NCBI RefSeq assembly: GCF_021869535.1
Contig: NW_026262668.1
Span: 72,127,558 to 72,191,557, forward strand
Length of the DNA: 64,000 nucleotides
Direction of reading: 5' to 3'
Source of the DNA: Mytilus californianus
Lineage: Eukaryota > Mollusca > Bivalvia > Mytilida > Mytilidae
The translations under genes were made by a program, and so were the position numbers. The notes beneath the pieces are model-generated. The model worked only from the letters and a program-made list of their open reading frames with translations, made no database searches and was not told the origin of the DNA. Positions 30,701-34,670 of this stretch are shown in pieces (the stretch's first letter is position 1; every line of letters starts with the position of its first letter).

Positions 30701-31624
30701 GCAATAGGTCAACTATATTTGGTGTATGGAATGATTGTAAGGTGAACATGTCTGTCTGACTGGGTTCAACTGACCTTGACATCATTTTCATGGTTCATAA
30801 GTCAATGTCAAGTTTTCATGGTTAAGTCTGTTTCTCAGATACTTGGAAAGCAACAGGGCAACTATATTTGGTGAATGGAATGATTGTAAGGTGAACATAT
30901 CTGTCTGACTGGGTTCAACTGACCTTGACATCATTTTCATGGTTCATAAGTCAATGTCAAGTTTTCATGGTTAAGTCTGTTTCTCAGATACTTGGAAAGC
31001 AACAGGGCAACTATATTTGGTGAATGGAATGATTGTAAGGTGAACATATCTGTCTGACTGGGTTCAACTGACCTTGACATCATTTTCATGGTTCATAAGT
31101 CAATGTCAAGTTTTCATGGTTAAGTCTGTTTCTCAGATACTTGGAAAGCAACAGGGCAACTATATTTGGTGTATGGAATGATTGTAAGGTGAACATATCT
31201 GTCTGACTGGGTTCAACTGACCTTGACATCATTTTCATGGTTCATAAGTCAATGTCAAGTTTTCATGGTTAAGTCTGTTTCTCGGATACTTGGAAAGCAA
31301 CAGGGCAACAATATTTGGTGTATTTAATGATTGCATGATGTTGTCTGGCAGGGTTCATCTGAACTTGAACTCATTTTCATAGATCATTTATAATGTTGTT
31401 TATTTGATACTTGTAGTAAAACCTTCACATTACAGACTTTCAACATAAATTCAATCATGAAAATTAAAATGGGTGAGGCATTTTAACCTGTGTACTCTTG
31501 TTATATATACTTTTATTATCAGAGAGTATTTTGTAAATCAAATTTTTCTATCTTTCAGATGGCGAATAGAATAGATATGAATGCTCAGAGTGATTTGATG
31601 GCCTCATTTGAAGAAATGATGTGA
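55..31624 (+). CDS. BRD4: BET bromodomain protein (BRD4/fs(1)h-like), 3' part, 13 exons
   Basis: This is a chromatin reader of the BET family, which binds acetylated histones and recruits P-TEFb. Thirteen exons (55-766, 2331-2501, 4365-4484, 5134-5262, 11289-11380, 13289-13544, 15808-15906, 23184-23414, 25294-25445, 27919-28056, 29009-29100, 29330-29465, 31559-31624) total 2394 nt, or 797 codons plus TGA. Every junction is AG/GT and every phase matches. Domain order is half of bromodomain 2 (residues 1-57), an acidic, coiled-coil and Lys-rich segment, NET (about 219-300), a Ser/Glu/Asp-rich segment, a Pro/Ser linker, and a charged C-terminal helix ending in the P-TEFb-interaction motif. Among human paralogues only BRD4 and BRDT keep that end, but molluscs usually have a single BET gene, so this is probably co-orthologous to all of BRD2/3/4/T. 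Bromodomain 1 and the start codon lie outside the window. Confidence 0.95.
767..2330 (+). other. Intron 1; contains a diverged three-unit tandem repeat
   Basis: I see no coding exon here. At about 870-1230 three diverged units begin near 881, 1037 and 1170 with the shared wording 'ggtttc.gatgc..aat.aaatactacatatg..attgcaac' and spacing of about 133-156 bp. The middle also holds 'aaggtcaaggtcaaag'. This looks like an old tandem-cored interspersed repeat. The remainder is AT-rich intron with nothing else I recognise. Confidence 0.5.
2331..2501 (+). CDS. BRD4: Exon 2: NET (extra-terminal) domain core
   Basis: Acceptor tgcttcacag ends at 2330 and donor GTGAGT starts at 2502. The exon is 171 nt, phase 1 to phase 1. 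It supplies [19 protein letters not shown] and the acidic loop [18 protein letters not shown], which are nearly invariant in BET NET domains. This fold binds short basic peptides of partners such as NSD3, JMJD6 and CHD4 in vertebrates. The exon ends in [10 protein letters not shown], the basic tail after the last NET helix. Identity to the family is so high that the assignment is secure. Confidence 0.96.
2750..3310. repeat. Abundant mussel interspersed repeat (ggcaatgagacaactctcc)
   Basis: The stretch from 'aaggtggcaatgagacaact' through 'aaagggccccaaaaatgac', 'aaaaacgagaaacac' and 'cctgacttaggtcaggtgc' is wording I recognise from many mussel loci. A diverged relative lies at 22830-23010 in intron 7. 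I know no coding capacity or class for it. The ends are approximate. Confidence 0.6.
3600..4180 (+). repeat. AGTCCCCTAC family, tandem-cored element in intron 2
   Basis: The start is a hairpin, GCCCCCTACAGACGAAGTCG then AAGGGGAC, followed by a CGTCCGTCTG motif. Three internal units begin near 3685, 3857 and 4010 ('cagttttccacac...cttgaagatattg...gacaagtta'). The 3' end holds GTAGGGGACT, the inverse of the start, and a palindrome GTATTGCCATGCAATAC at 4145-4161. The same family occurs on the minus strand at 61225-62068, and partly at 57173-57345 and 11890-11935. Confidence 0.7.
4365..4484 (+). CDS. BRD4: Exon 3: basic/coiled segment after NET
   Basis: Acceptor ttcattctcag ends at 4364 and donor GTCAGT starts at 4485. 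The exon is 120 nt, phase 1-1. Together with the last base of exon 2 it reads [20 protein letters not shown] and then a helix ending in GSSAKKAKK. This resembles the BRD2/BRD3/fs(1)h sequence after NET (KKPxGKxKEE...EKKxELE), which vertebrate BRD4 lacks. The protein therefore combines a BRD2/3-like segment here with a BRD4-like C-terminus, as expected of an unduplicated invertebrate BET gene. An open frame upstream from 4280 is intronic. Confidence 0.92.
4485..5133 (+). other. Intron 3, no recognised feature
   Basis: This is AT-rich intronic sequence between exons 3 and 4. Short open frames at 4568-4759 and 4802-4990 lack family resemblance and splice into nothing. No repeat seen elsewhere in the window was recognised here. 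Confidence 0.6.
5134..5262 (+). CDS. BRD4: Exon 4: Ser/Glu/Asp-rich (SEED) segment
   Basis: Acceptor ttttatttgtag ends at 5133 and donor GTTAGG starts at 5263. The exon is 129 nt, phase 1-1. After [17 protein letters not shown] it encodes a low-complexity acidic Ser run interrupted by Asp and Glu, ending SSDSES. This corresponds to the SEED region that follows NET in BET proteins, a target for phosphorylation. It was too short to appear as a separate long open frame and is recognised by splice sites, phase and family order. As a symmetric exon it could be skipped without a frameshift. Confidence 0.9.
5538..6231. repeat. Possible element bounded by 17-bp inverted repeats
   Basis: AGAGTGCAGAATGTGTT at about 5539-5555 is exactly inverted as AACACATTCTGCACTCT at about 6213-6229, enclosing roughly 690 bp of AT-rich DNA. 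I find no clear target duplication at the flanks, so this may be a MITE remnant or chance. The interior has no coding potential. Confidence 0.35.
6279..6443. repeat. Short foldback element (MITE-like)
   Basis: AAAACCTGTTTCCCAC near 6281 is matched by the inverse GTGGAAACAGGTTTTA near 6428, and a second nested pair (aaattgaaaag / ttttcaattta) lies inside. The total is about 165 bp. It lies within intron 4. Confidence 0.4.
6444..8274 (+). other. Intron 4 stretch without recognised features
   Basis: This is AT-rich intron with several short open frames (for example 6547-6750 and 7636-7824) that resemble no protein I know. I see no RNA gene, hairpin element or tandem repeat of note. Confidence 0.5.
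8275..8425 (+). repeat. Mussel interspersed repeat (ggaccagctgaagtccacctcc)
   Basis: The wording 'gaccagctgaagtccacctc', 'cattgaagaccgattggtgg', 'tttggttgggttattgtct' and 'cccatttccattctcaat'-like text is a repeat I know from mussels. It is a partial copy within intron 4. The surrounding sequence to 9120 is plain AT-rich intron. Confidence 0.5.
9120..9500 (+). repeat. Fragment of the 'tgaccttgacctcatt' family
   Basis: Phrases such as 'gggatccttgcaaggtgtgc', 'gttcatctgactgttcatgg' and 'tactataatcaatag' match the body of the family found complete at 19411-20193. This copy lacks the 5' hairpin and the 3' end and is diverged. Confidence 0.5.
9753..10989. mobile_element. TA-flanked DNA transposon, non-autonomous
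   Basis: The insertion is defined by the host repeat it splits. TA occurs at 9751-9752 and again at 10990-10991. The element starts CCGTATTTTGTTGTG and its other end, inverted, reads CCGTAGTTTAACGTG, so the terminal repeats are short and imperfect. Similar subterminal text GGGGATGCGTATTATACA and GGGGTGTGTATCATACA lies near the two ends. No transposase is visible. Part of its interior is another repeat (9862-10530). A Tc1/mariner-like TA target is suggested, but the family is unknown to me. Confidence 0.6.
9862..10530 (+). repeat. Tandem-cored repeat nested in the 9753-10989 transposon
   Basis: The start is a hairpin, GTCGAACCTTCGACTTTTGT followed by CGAAAAAGCG. Three units follow with spacing near 185 bp ('cattcactctgtggttaaa...ctatcctggatttctacca...cttggacagaagcttgtt...tttctgccaggaaac'). 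The 3' end carries the perfect palindrome GGGTTCCGCGGAACCC at 10507-10522. Its plan matches the other hairpin-headed families of the window. Confidence 0.65.
11289..11380 (+). CDS. BRD4: Exon 5: basic linker ([12 protein letters not shown])
   Basis: Acceptor tttattgtag ends at 11288 and donor GTAAAA starts at 11381. The exon is 92 nt, entering in phase 1 and leaving in phase 0. It encodes [20 protein letters not shown] and then [11 protein letters not shown]. The basic patch after the SEED segment has counterparts in other BET proteins (for example the PKSKKKGHPG stretch in BRD4), but the sequence is not conserved enough to prove this alone. Support comes from the splice sites and the phase match to exons 4 and 6. 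Confidence 0.85.
11381..13288 (+). other. Intron 5 with two repeat fragments
   Basis: At 11890-11935 is a bare head of the AGTCCCCTAC family (hairpin 'cccctacagacaaagtcgaa' then 'ggggac'). At about 12085-12600 is a diverged copy of the 'tgaccttgacctcatt' family, starting near 'tgcgagacatagggattac' and lacking its 3' end. The rest is plain AT-rich intron. Confidence 0.55.
13289..13544 (+). CDS. BRD4: Exon 6: Ser/Pro-rich linker
   Basis: Acceptor acatacttcag ends at 13288 and donor GTTAGT starts at 13545. The exon is 256 nt, phase 0 to 1. It begins [20 protein letters not shown] and continues with Ser/Pro/Gln-rich sequence containing PPP and PPVPPPSQP runs. It is a disordered linker like the Pro/Gln-rich middle of BRD4 and fs(1)h, but much shorter than in vertebrates. 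The reading frame is open upstream of 13289, but that stretch is AT-rich intron. Confidence 0.9.
13640..14668 (+). repeat. Old TATACGACCGC-family 3' end, split by an insertion
   Basis: The left piece, 13655-13700, matches the family text 'gaatctaaccatg...gattttggacattggac'. The right piece, 14477-14668, resumes with 'gaccacatttattctgtgtc', 'tccatacttgccccaactgt' and 'gttcgacctct', which is the 3' end of the family seen at 18800-19044. The interruption is the 776-bp element at 13701-14476. Confidence 0.65.
13701..14476. mobile_element. 776-bp non-autonomous element, 38-bp TIRs, 5-bp duplication
   Basis: The left end reads CAGTCAAAGATATAACTCTA and continues TAGGGTTATTAGAGAAAA. The right end, inverted, reads CAGTCAGGGATATAACTCTA and continues the same way, so the terminal repeats are about 38 bp with two mismatches. 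AAGTA stands immediately outside both ends (13696-13700 and 14477-14481), a 5-bp target duplication. The interior is AT-rich with repeated 'ttattac' and 'gtaataact' motifs and has no transposase. I cannot place it in a superfamily. Confidence 0.7.
14680..14825. repeat. Long hairpin (foldback MITE)
   Basis: Two arms of about 65 bp face each other around a 4-base centre. The inner part is AATAACCCGC at 14741-14750 against GCGGGTTATT at about 14755-14764, then TGTGGTGCACACT against AGTGTGCACCACA, and the outer part is TTTTTTCTGTCTA against TAGACAGAAAAA. The right arm has a few extra bases. It is a foldback element inside intron 6. Confidence 0.65.
14826..15807 (+). other. Rest of intron 6, no recognised feature
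   Basis: The stretch is AT-rich intron leading to the exon 7 acceptor. A short inverted pair (cacctctatagaggt, 15770-15784) is seen near the acceptor, but nothing supports a function for it. Confidence 0.5.
15808..15906 (+). CDS. BRD4: Exon 7: linker with conserved [10 protein letters not shown]
   Basis: Acceptor ttatattgcag ends at 15807 and donor GTAAGT starts at 15907. The exon is 99 nt, phase 1-1. It reads [20 protein letters not shown] and then [13 protein letters not shown]. The core LPQQPSRPS followed by Ala and Lys-Pro recurs in vertebrate BRD4 in a similar place, which makes it a short conserved island in an otherwise variable linker. It is too small to be found as a long open frame. 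Confidence 0.88.
16152..19044 (+). repeat. TATACGACCGC family, full tandem-cored element (2.9 kb) in intron 7
   Basis: The 5' end is a hairpin (ATACGACCGC ... GTGGTCGTAT), followed by a CGTCGTCGTC run and CCGAAGACGC. Two stem-loops built on GCAGTGTAAGGGAG lie at 16598-16672 and 16703-16776. A G-rich patch is near 17017. The core, about 17220-18850, is a run of units of roughly 115-145 bp with 'gggtccaaaattaaac' and 'gaatctaaccatgtattta'. The 3' end has GCGGTCGTAT, the inverse of the start, then 'gctgcgccccagcgaagc'. Three close relatives lie in tandem at 37690-46659. Confidence 0.8.
19411..20193 (+). repeat. 'tgaccttgacctcatt' family, complete copy
   Basis: It starts with a degenerate hairpin (TTTTTGTCGAGCC...AGCTAGACATAGGG), then GATCCGGCGAGCG. 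The body repeats 'ttgacctcatttt.atggttcagtg' and 'actataagcaataggtcaac' about four times. The 3' end is 'gaaggcgagacatttcagc' plus 'gtgcactcttg'. Other copies are at 30165-31502 (+), 50440-55335 (-, split) and 53770-54727 (-). Confidence 0.75.
20395..22381. mobile_element. 2-kb DNA transposon with TTAA target duplication
   Basis: TTAA followed by GGATGTACTTAGGTGA at 20395-20414 is exactly inverted as TCACCTAAGTACATCC plus TTAA at 22362-22381. Subterminal regions are also loosely inverted ('ggtccggaaac' near 20690, 'ttccggatcc' near 22270). No transposase is recognised. A minus-strand 104-residue open frame (20854-21168) resembles nothing I know. The TTAA target suggests piggyBac-type mobilisation. 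It is a large non-autonomous element, possibly composite. Confidence 0.65.
22382..23183 (+). other. End of intron 7 with a diverged interspersed repeat
   Basis: About 22830-23010 ('ggtatgattgccaatgaaac', 'gcaattaaaggtcactgta', 'tataaatggccccaacatg') is a diverged relative of the repeat at 2750-3310. The rest is plain intron up to the exon 8 acceptor. Confidence 0.5.
23184..23414 (+). CDS. BRD4: Exon 8: linker with LDFYLGEDN
   Basis: Acceptor tattttgttttag ends at 23183 and donor GTATGT starts at 23415. The exon is 231 nt, phase 1-1. It encodes a Ser/Pro-rich start, then [16 protein letters not shown], an acidic patch [14 protein letters not shown] and a Pro-rich end. I know no named domain here. 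The mixed acidic and aromatic patch looks like a short linear motif. The donor ATAT|GTATGT is followed by a second possible GT four bases on, but only the first gives the phase needed by exon 9. Confidence 0.87.
23455..23640. repeat. Foldback element with 80-bp arms
   Basis: TTTAAAGAATTATAAGGATT and the following AAACGCCTTTTTAAAGGAAT (23457-23500) are inverted at about 23598-23639. Further in, 'ggaccaagtcactcacaaa' pairs with 'ttttgagtgaattggtcga'. The central loop is about 30 bp. The arms are nearly perfect, so the insertion is fairly young. It lies just inside intron 8. Confidence 0.65.
23641..25293 (+). other. Rest of intron 8, no recognised feature
   Basis: This is AT-rich sequence with no element I can delimit. 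A short direct repeat 'gttatgacctg' occurs at about 25047 and 25079. Open frames here (for example 23863-24078, 24512-24706) resemble nothing known and have no splice support. Confidence 0.5.
25294..25445 (+). CDS. BRD4: Exon 9: Gly/Ser-rich linker
   Basis: Acceptor atgtattacag ends at 25293 and donor GTATGG starts at 25446. The exon is 152 nt, phase 1 to 0. It encodes [20 protein letters not shown], a GGGG turn and [16 protein letters not shown]. The closing basic stretch leads into the conserved C-terminal block of exon 10, like the KTPVAPKK stretch before that block in BRD4. Confidence 0.88.
25489..25516. repeat. (CA)n/(TA)n microsatellite
   Basis: This is a dinucleotide run of alternating CA then TA steps, directly before the SINE cluster in intron 9. 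A second TATATATA run ends the cluster near 26020. Confidence 0.8.
25516..26020. repeat. tRNA-derived SINE copies in opposite orientations
   Basis: On the minus strand, about 25740 down to 25517, GAGTTCGAATCCCGGCGAGG forms a pol III B box like a tRNA T arm, followed by a body ending CTGTCGTAGAGTTGTCACTT. On the plus strand, 25742-25828 repeats that body end (GATATTTAGAGTAATTATGA ... GTTTAGACGTAC), and 25963-26020 gives the head: GGTGGCCGAGTGGTCTAGAA, an A-box region resembling tRNA-Leu/Ser, then CATTGTTGTGCTGATATTTA. So at least two partial copies face each other, which makes the region fold on itself. It is not a functional tRNA gene, because head and B box sit in different pieces. Confidence 0.65.
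26021..26500 (+). other. Intron 9 stretch without recognised features
   Basis: This is AT-rich intron between the SINE cluster and the TATACGACCGC-family copy. I found nothing to delimit. Confidence 0.5.
26501..27430 (+). repeat. TATACGACCGC family, short subfamily copy
   Basis: It has the 5' hairpin (ATACGACTGC ... GCGGTCGTAT), CCGAAGACAC, one GCAGTGTAAGGGAG stem-loop (26908-26980), and the 3' end 'tgtggtcgtatccagctgca' plus 'gcgaagcattttat'. The multi-unit 'gggtccaaaattaaac' core is absent; instead 'gcaacagca.agtgtatt.ca' occurs twice (27100 and 27182). The outer copy at 36343-46940 belongs to this subfamily. Confidence 0.75.
27503..27814. mobile_element. 312-bp MITE with GAATA duplication
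   Basis: The left end CAGGGTTCTCACTAA is inverted at the right as TTATTAAGAACCCTG. GAATA directly flanks both sides (27498-27502 and 27815-27819). Inside, 'gggtcctggactcatgaga' and 'gatgagtccctggactcgtc' form a second inverted pair. There is no coding capacity. It lies in intron 9, about 100 bp before exon 10. Confidence 0.65.
27919..28056 (+). CDS. BRD4: Exon 10: conserved GSW block and [15 protein letters not shown]
   Basis: Acceptor tttcaattttag ends at 27918 and donor GTAAGA starts at 28057. The exon is 138 nt, phase 0-0. It encodes [20 protein letters not shown] and later [15 protein letters not shown], directly comparable to vertebrate BRD4 IKNMGSWASL and SFEQFRRAAREKEER. This is the start of the C-terminal P-TEFb-interaction region of the BRD4 long isoform. 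It is the strongest evidence, with the last exon, that this gene has a long-isoform C-terminus. Confidence 0.95.
28057..29008 (+). other. Intron 10, includes a 211-bp MITE
   Basis: The MITE is 28686-28896: left end CTGTAAATTCACTAATTATTGCG, i.e. CTGTAAATTCACTAATTATT then GCG, against an inverted right end CAGTAAATTCAGAAATTATT then GCG. The interior is rich in 'cgcaataat'. The 5' half of the intron has three 'tgaccttga.tttga' phrases (near 28157, 28271), which resemble the tandem-repeat families but cannot be delimited. Confidence 0.5.
29009..29100 (+). CDS. BRD4: Exon 11: charged helix
   Basis: Acceptor cataatctag ends at 29008 and donor GTTTGT starts at 29101. The exon is 92 nt, phase 0 to 2. 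It encodes [20 protein letters not shown] and then [11 protein letters not shown], a Lys/Glu/Arg-rich helix corresponding to the charged stretch after the GSW block in BRD4. It continues in exon 12 across a short 229-bp intron. Confidence 0.9.
29330..29465 (+). CDS. BRD4: Exon 12: charged helix ending [10 protein letters not shown]
   Basis: Acceptor tctttttgcag ends at 29329 and donor GTTTGT starts at 29466. The exon is 136 nt, phase 2 to 0. It encodes [20 protein letters not shown] and ends [13 protein letters not shown]. Vertebrate BRD4 has REDEDALEQARRAHEEARR and [12 protein letters not shown] in the same order, so the match covers both ends of the exon. Confidence 0.94.
29811..30085 (+). 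repeat. TGCCCCAC..GTGGGGCA family element
   Basis: The start is a hairpin (ATGCCCCACCTAGGGGCAT), then 'ctgtttgtccatccgtctgt' and a single body unit. The 3' end has GTGGGGCA, the inverse of the start, and an imperfect palindrome GTGTATTATGGACAC. It has the same plan as the longer families but only one core unit. It is in intron 12. Confidence 0.65.
30165..31502 (+). repeat. 'tgaccttgacctcatt' family copy with expanded 149-bp minisatellite
   Basis: It starts at 'tttttgtcttgcttgcaacg' and 'gcgagacatagg', and ends at 'gtgaggcattttaacctgtg' plus 'tactcttg'. Between about 30720 and 31320 four almost identical 149-bp units ('gcaacagggcaac' at about 30850, 31000, 31149, 31298) follow each other. It fills most of intron 12 and ends about 55 bp before the last exon's acceptor, so the polypyrimidine tract is kept but the repeat lies very close to it. 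Confidence 0.8.
31559..31624 (+). CDS. BRD4: Exon 13: terminal P-TEFb-interaction motif and stop
   Basis: Acceptor ctatctttcag ends at 31558. The exon encodes [20 protein letters not shown], one more Met, and TGA at 31622-31624. It matches the BRD4 end [22 protein letters not shown]-like pattern, except that the last residues after FEE are replaced by Met-Met. In vertebrate BRD4 and fly fs(1)h-L this end contacts the cyclin T1/CDK9 complex. The exon has only 22 codons and was found through family order and splice phase. Confidence 0.94.
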   Translation: MANRIDMNAQSDLMASFEEMM

Positions 31625-34600
31625 ATTATTCTGTGTTTTATACAAGATTCATCATAGACAGGCAAGCCAGAACACAGGTCACATAAACATTCCTCAATGG
31701 CTATGATTTGTCCATTCCATATAATTATTTATGAAGTGTAAGGATTTTAAAGTGCATAACTATATATCAAAATGGAATGTTCATCAGAGGTTCAAAGGCT
31801 TACTAATATCAATGTCAGTGTTACTGGTTAAACTTACTATTGCAACAACAAGCTTGACAGCATGAAATGTAATGGAATAATGAGATGTTAATTGAAAGGA
31901 AAGTGATTGGGTTATATATTAGCATCATTTAAATACAGGAAGATAATTAGATTTTTTTGGTTCCTTTTTAAGGGGGTGATCCTGTAGTTTTATATAACAT
32001 TAATAACTTTACAAATTCAGTAAGTAGTCCTGATCTCAATATATGAAACTAAAATGTTAATTATATTTAGTGAGTATTGATCAATGGTAATTAATTGGCT
32101 GTGCCTTTTTTTTTAAATAACATATTTAAAGTGTTCATTGGTAGCAGAAAAAAACATGTACATTCACAAACAGTGCAGGATAAAGACTTATTCTTTGCAA
32201 TAATGTGCTTCTTTTGTAATTATAAGGTTTTCTTTCTTCAATAATTAAGCTAAAGAGATTATTAAAATTAAAAATTGGAAATTACGAGTTTTTCTTTTGA
32301 AAGTTTTTTTTTCCAGGAATTAAACTAAGAGAGTAAATTATATAAAGTAAAAAATAAACACTGTTTTGAAATGAAGGAAGATGTCTTCAAGAAAATAAAG
32401 ATAATTAGAAGACACCAAAAACATTTAGATATTTCCATTTTGATTAATTGATAAAGAAATTAGATTTGTTTCATTATCTTGATGAATATCTTCTTAACTC
32501 TGCTGAAAATTTTAAAATGTCAATATTTTTTTATACAGCAACTCAAATATTCAGATAACTTTTTGAAGTGCTCTTCAAAGAAAGCTGATCTCTGAAAAGC
32601 TGTTGTTGGTTATTCTTGAGTGTTTAGTTGTTATGTTTATAAATATATATCTCTGTTGTTCAAAGTATATGTAAAGAATGTAATTATATTTCTATTTTCA
32701 GTAGAAATATTTAAGATGTTAAAGAAATTGTAGTGAATAGATGACATGGAAGCCATTTATTAATTATATGCACTTAGTATGTTCAAATAGGAGAGATTTC
32801 TCCTCTAACATAATTTGAAGGTGTTAATTATGAACCAGAAATTAAGAACAATTACATACTTTTCATGAATTGTTTATTTTTATGGATATCCTTTTGAACC
32901 GACAATAACAAACATTGGACTTTTTAGGCTGTAAAGAGTATTTGTATTATTATTTAAATAAATGGTTGTACTTGAAAATTGCGATTCCATTTTCCATTGG
33001 ATTTAAACTGTTTTTTTTTTTTTACTTTTTTACTTTGTATGAAACATAATAAATAGATTTTCGTATATAATTCATTTTGGTATGCAAGATATGAATTGGA
33101 AACCACAGTGGATAACATAACCATGCAGATAGAGATGGTGCTTTACCTCCTAAAAATCGGTAATGTTGGTGTGAAATTGTACATAGAGAATTCCATCATT
33201 GGAATAGGTATATGTTATTAAAACACTAATTTATTACAATATTGAATGTAGATAGTTGTGCATAATATTTTGTTGGGAAGAGTGTCTAGTTGATGGCAGG
33301 AAATTCTGTGCATATGATATTGTTGTGTCTTAAAATGAATTGCTATAAGTTAATGTGTGTAAATATGTACATTACATTTAATCTACTTGTATGGATTTAG
33401 TATAAATAATGTTTGTCTTGAATGTGTTTGTGAAATGTGAACTCAGAAAAAAGGCATAAAATATATCAAAAAACTGAAAACAGACATTATTTATCAGTGT
33501 TTTTTTTTTGAAGAGTAATAAATTGTTGAGTTTGTAATTATTTTGCATGTTGAGTTTGAAATCATAGATGTTTTTCCCGTAATCAGTGTTTTAATTTTAG
33601 TGTTGTGAGGAATGACAAATCTTGTACAGACATATACATGGTGCAATTTTGCTATCTAAAAGGCAATTTGAATGAAAATTTTGGGCAATTTTTCTGCCTG
33701 TTTTACCAGTTACCGTAATGGGAAATGATGTCAACTATACATTTCATCAATAACCATTTCTCCCTATCTTGATCAATCCCATATCTTGAATGAAGATTAT
33801 TTTAATTTGTTTAAGTTCTGAATTGGAAAAAGAAGTACCATAAAAAAATCATTGATTAAAGAAAGAAAAATTGACTTGATAAATTGTAAAAGCTAAAATA
33901 TTTAAGAATCAAATGTGTAGAAGCCAGCCAGACATATTCTAGATCTTCTATCCACATATATTTCTTAAGGATCAGGGCTTCCAGAAATAATTTGAGCCAG
34001 CAAGTCTTTTATTTTACCTAATTTTTAGTCTCTTTAGACATTGAAACTAGAGGTTTCCAAGTCATTAATCTGGTGACAATAATTAAAAATGATAACTTCC
34101 TACTTCCTATTCAGTGAACTGACAGTAGCATGTAAATTGATGTGCATCGTATTAAGTGTGAAACACCTGCCAAATTAAGTTTGCTCTGTACTATTTATTA
34201 ATGCAATATCACTATAATAAAGAAACTCTGTTTTGTTAAAAAGCACATATTTTCTAATACTGCACATTGACTTGACAGCGACTAAACTCCAAACAAATAT
34301 TGAATATGTAAAATCTAGGTAGATTTTTGTACATCCTTTGGACATAATAGTTTGAGTCTTCAATAAAGCTCACTGCCATAAAACTAAAGGTACTAATAGT
34401 GTAGACAACAAACTAAATGGTCTTGATTGAGGATATTGGTTTTAGATATGCATGTATTCCATTGTAAATAAATTTGATGCAACAGGGTGCTAAGATTAGT
34501 GGTGATGAATGAATGCATGTTCATGGTTCAAAACATTCATTTAAACACAACACCAAAGCTGTATGAATTACTTGTTCATTTTTTATATTGTTTTGTTTAT

Positions 34601-34670
34601 TATTGTTCTCATTTATTTCGTGTTTGTTAAGTAAAGGTATAGTAATAAAGATTTGTAACAGTTGTTTGAA
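31625..34670 (+). other. BRD4: Probable 3' UTR of the BET gene
   Basis: The stretch after the stop codon is AT-rich and free of the repeat families that fill the introns and the downstream region, which fits a transcribed UTR about 3 kb long. AATAAA hexamers lie at 32957, 33048, 33517, 34362 and 34644. The UTR end is inferred; transcripts could end at any of them. Confidence 0.5.
34644..34649 (+). promoter_or_regulatory. Candidate polyadenylation signal AATAAA
   Basis: AATAAA is followed within 15-40 bases by GT-rich sequence ('acagttgtttgaaagtagtt', then 'tgtgtatg'), a usual arrangement for cleavage. The AATAAA at 34362 is an alternative with weaker downstream GT content. Confidence 0.35.
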
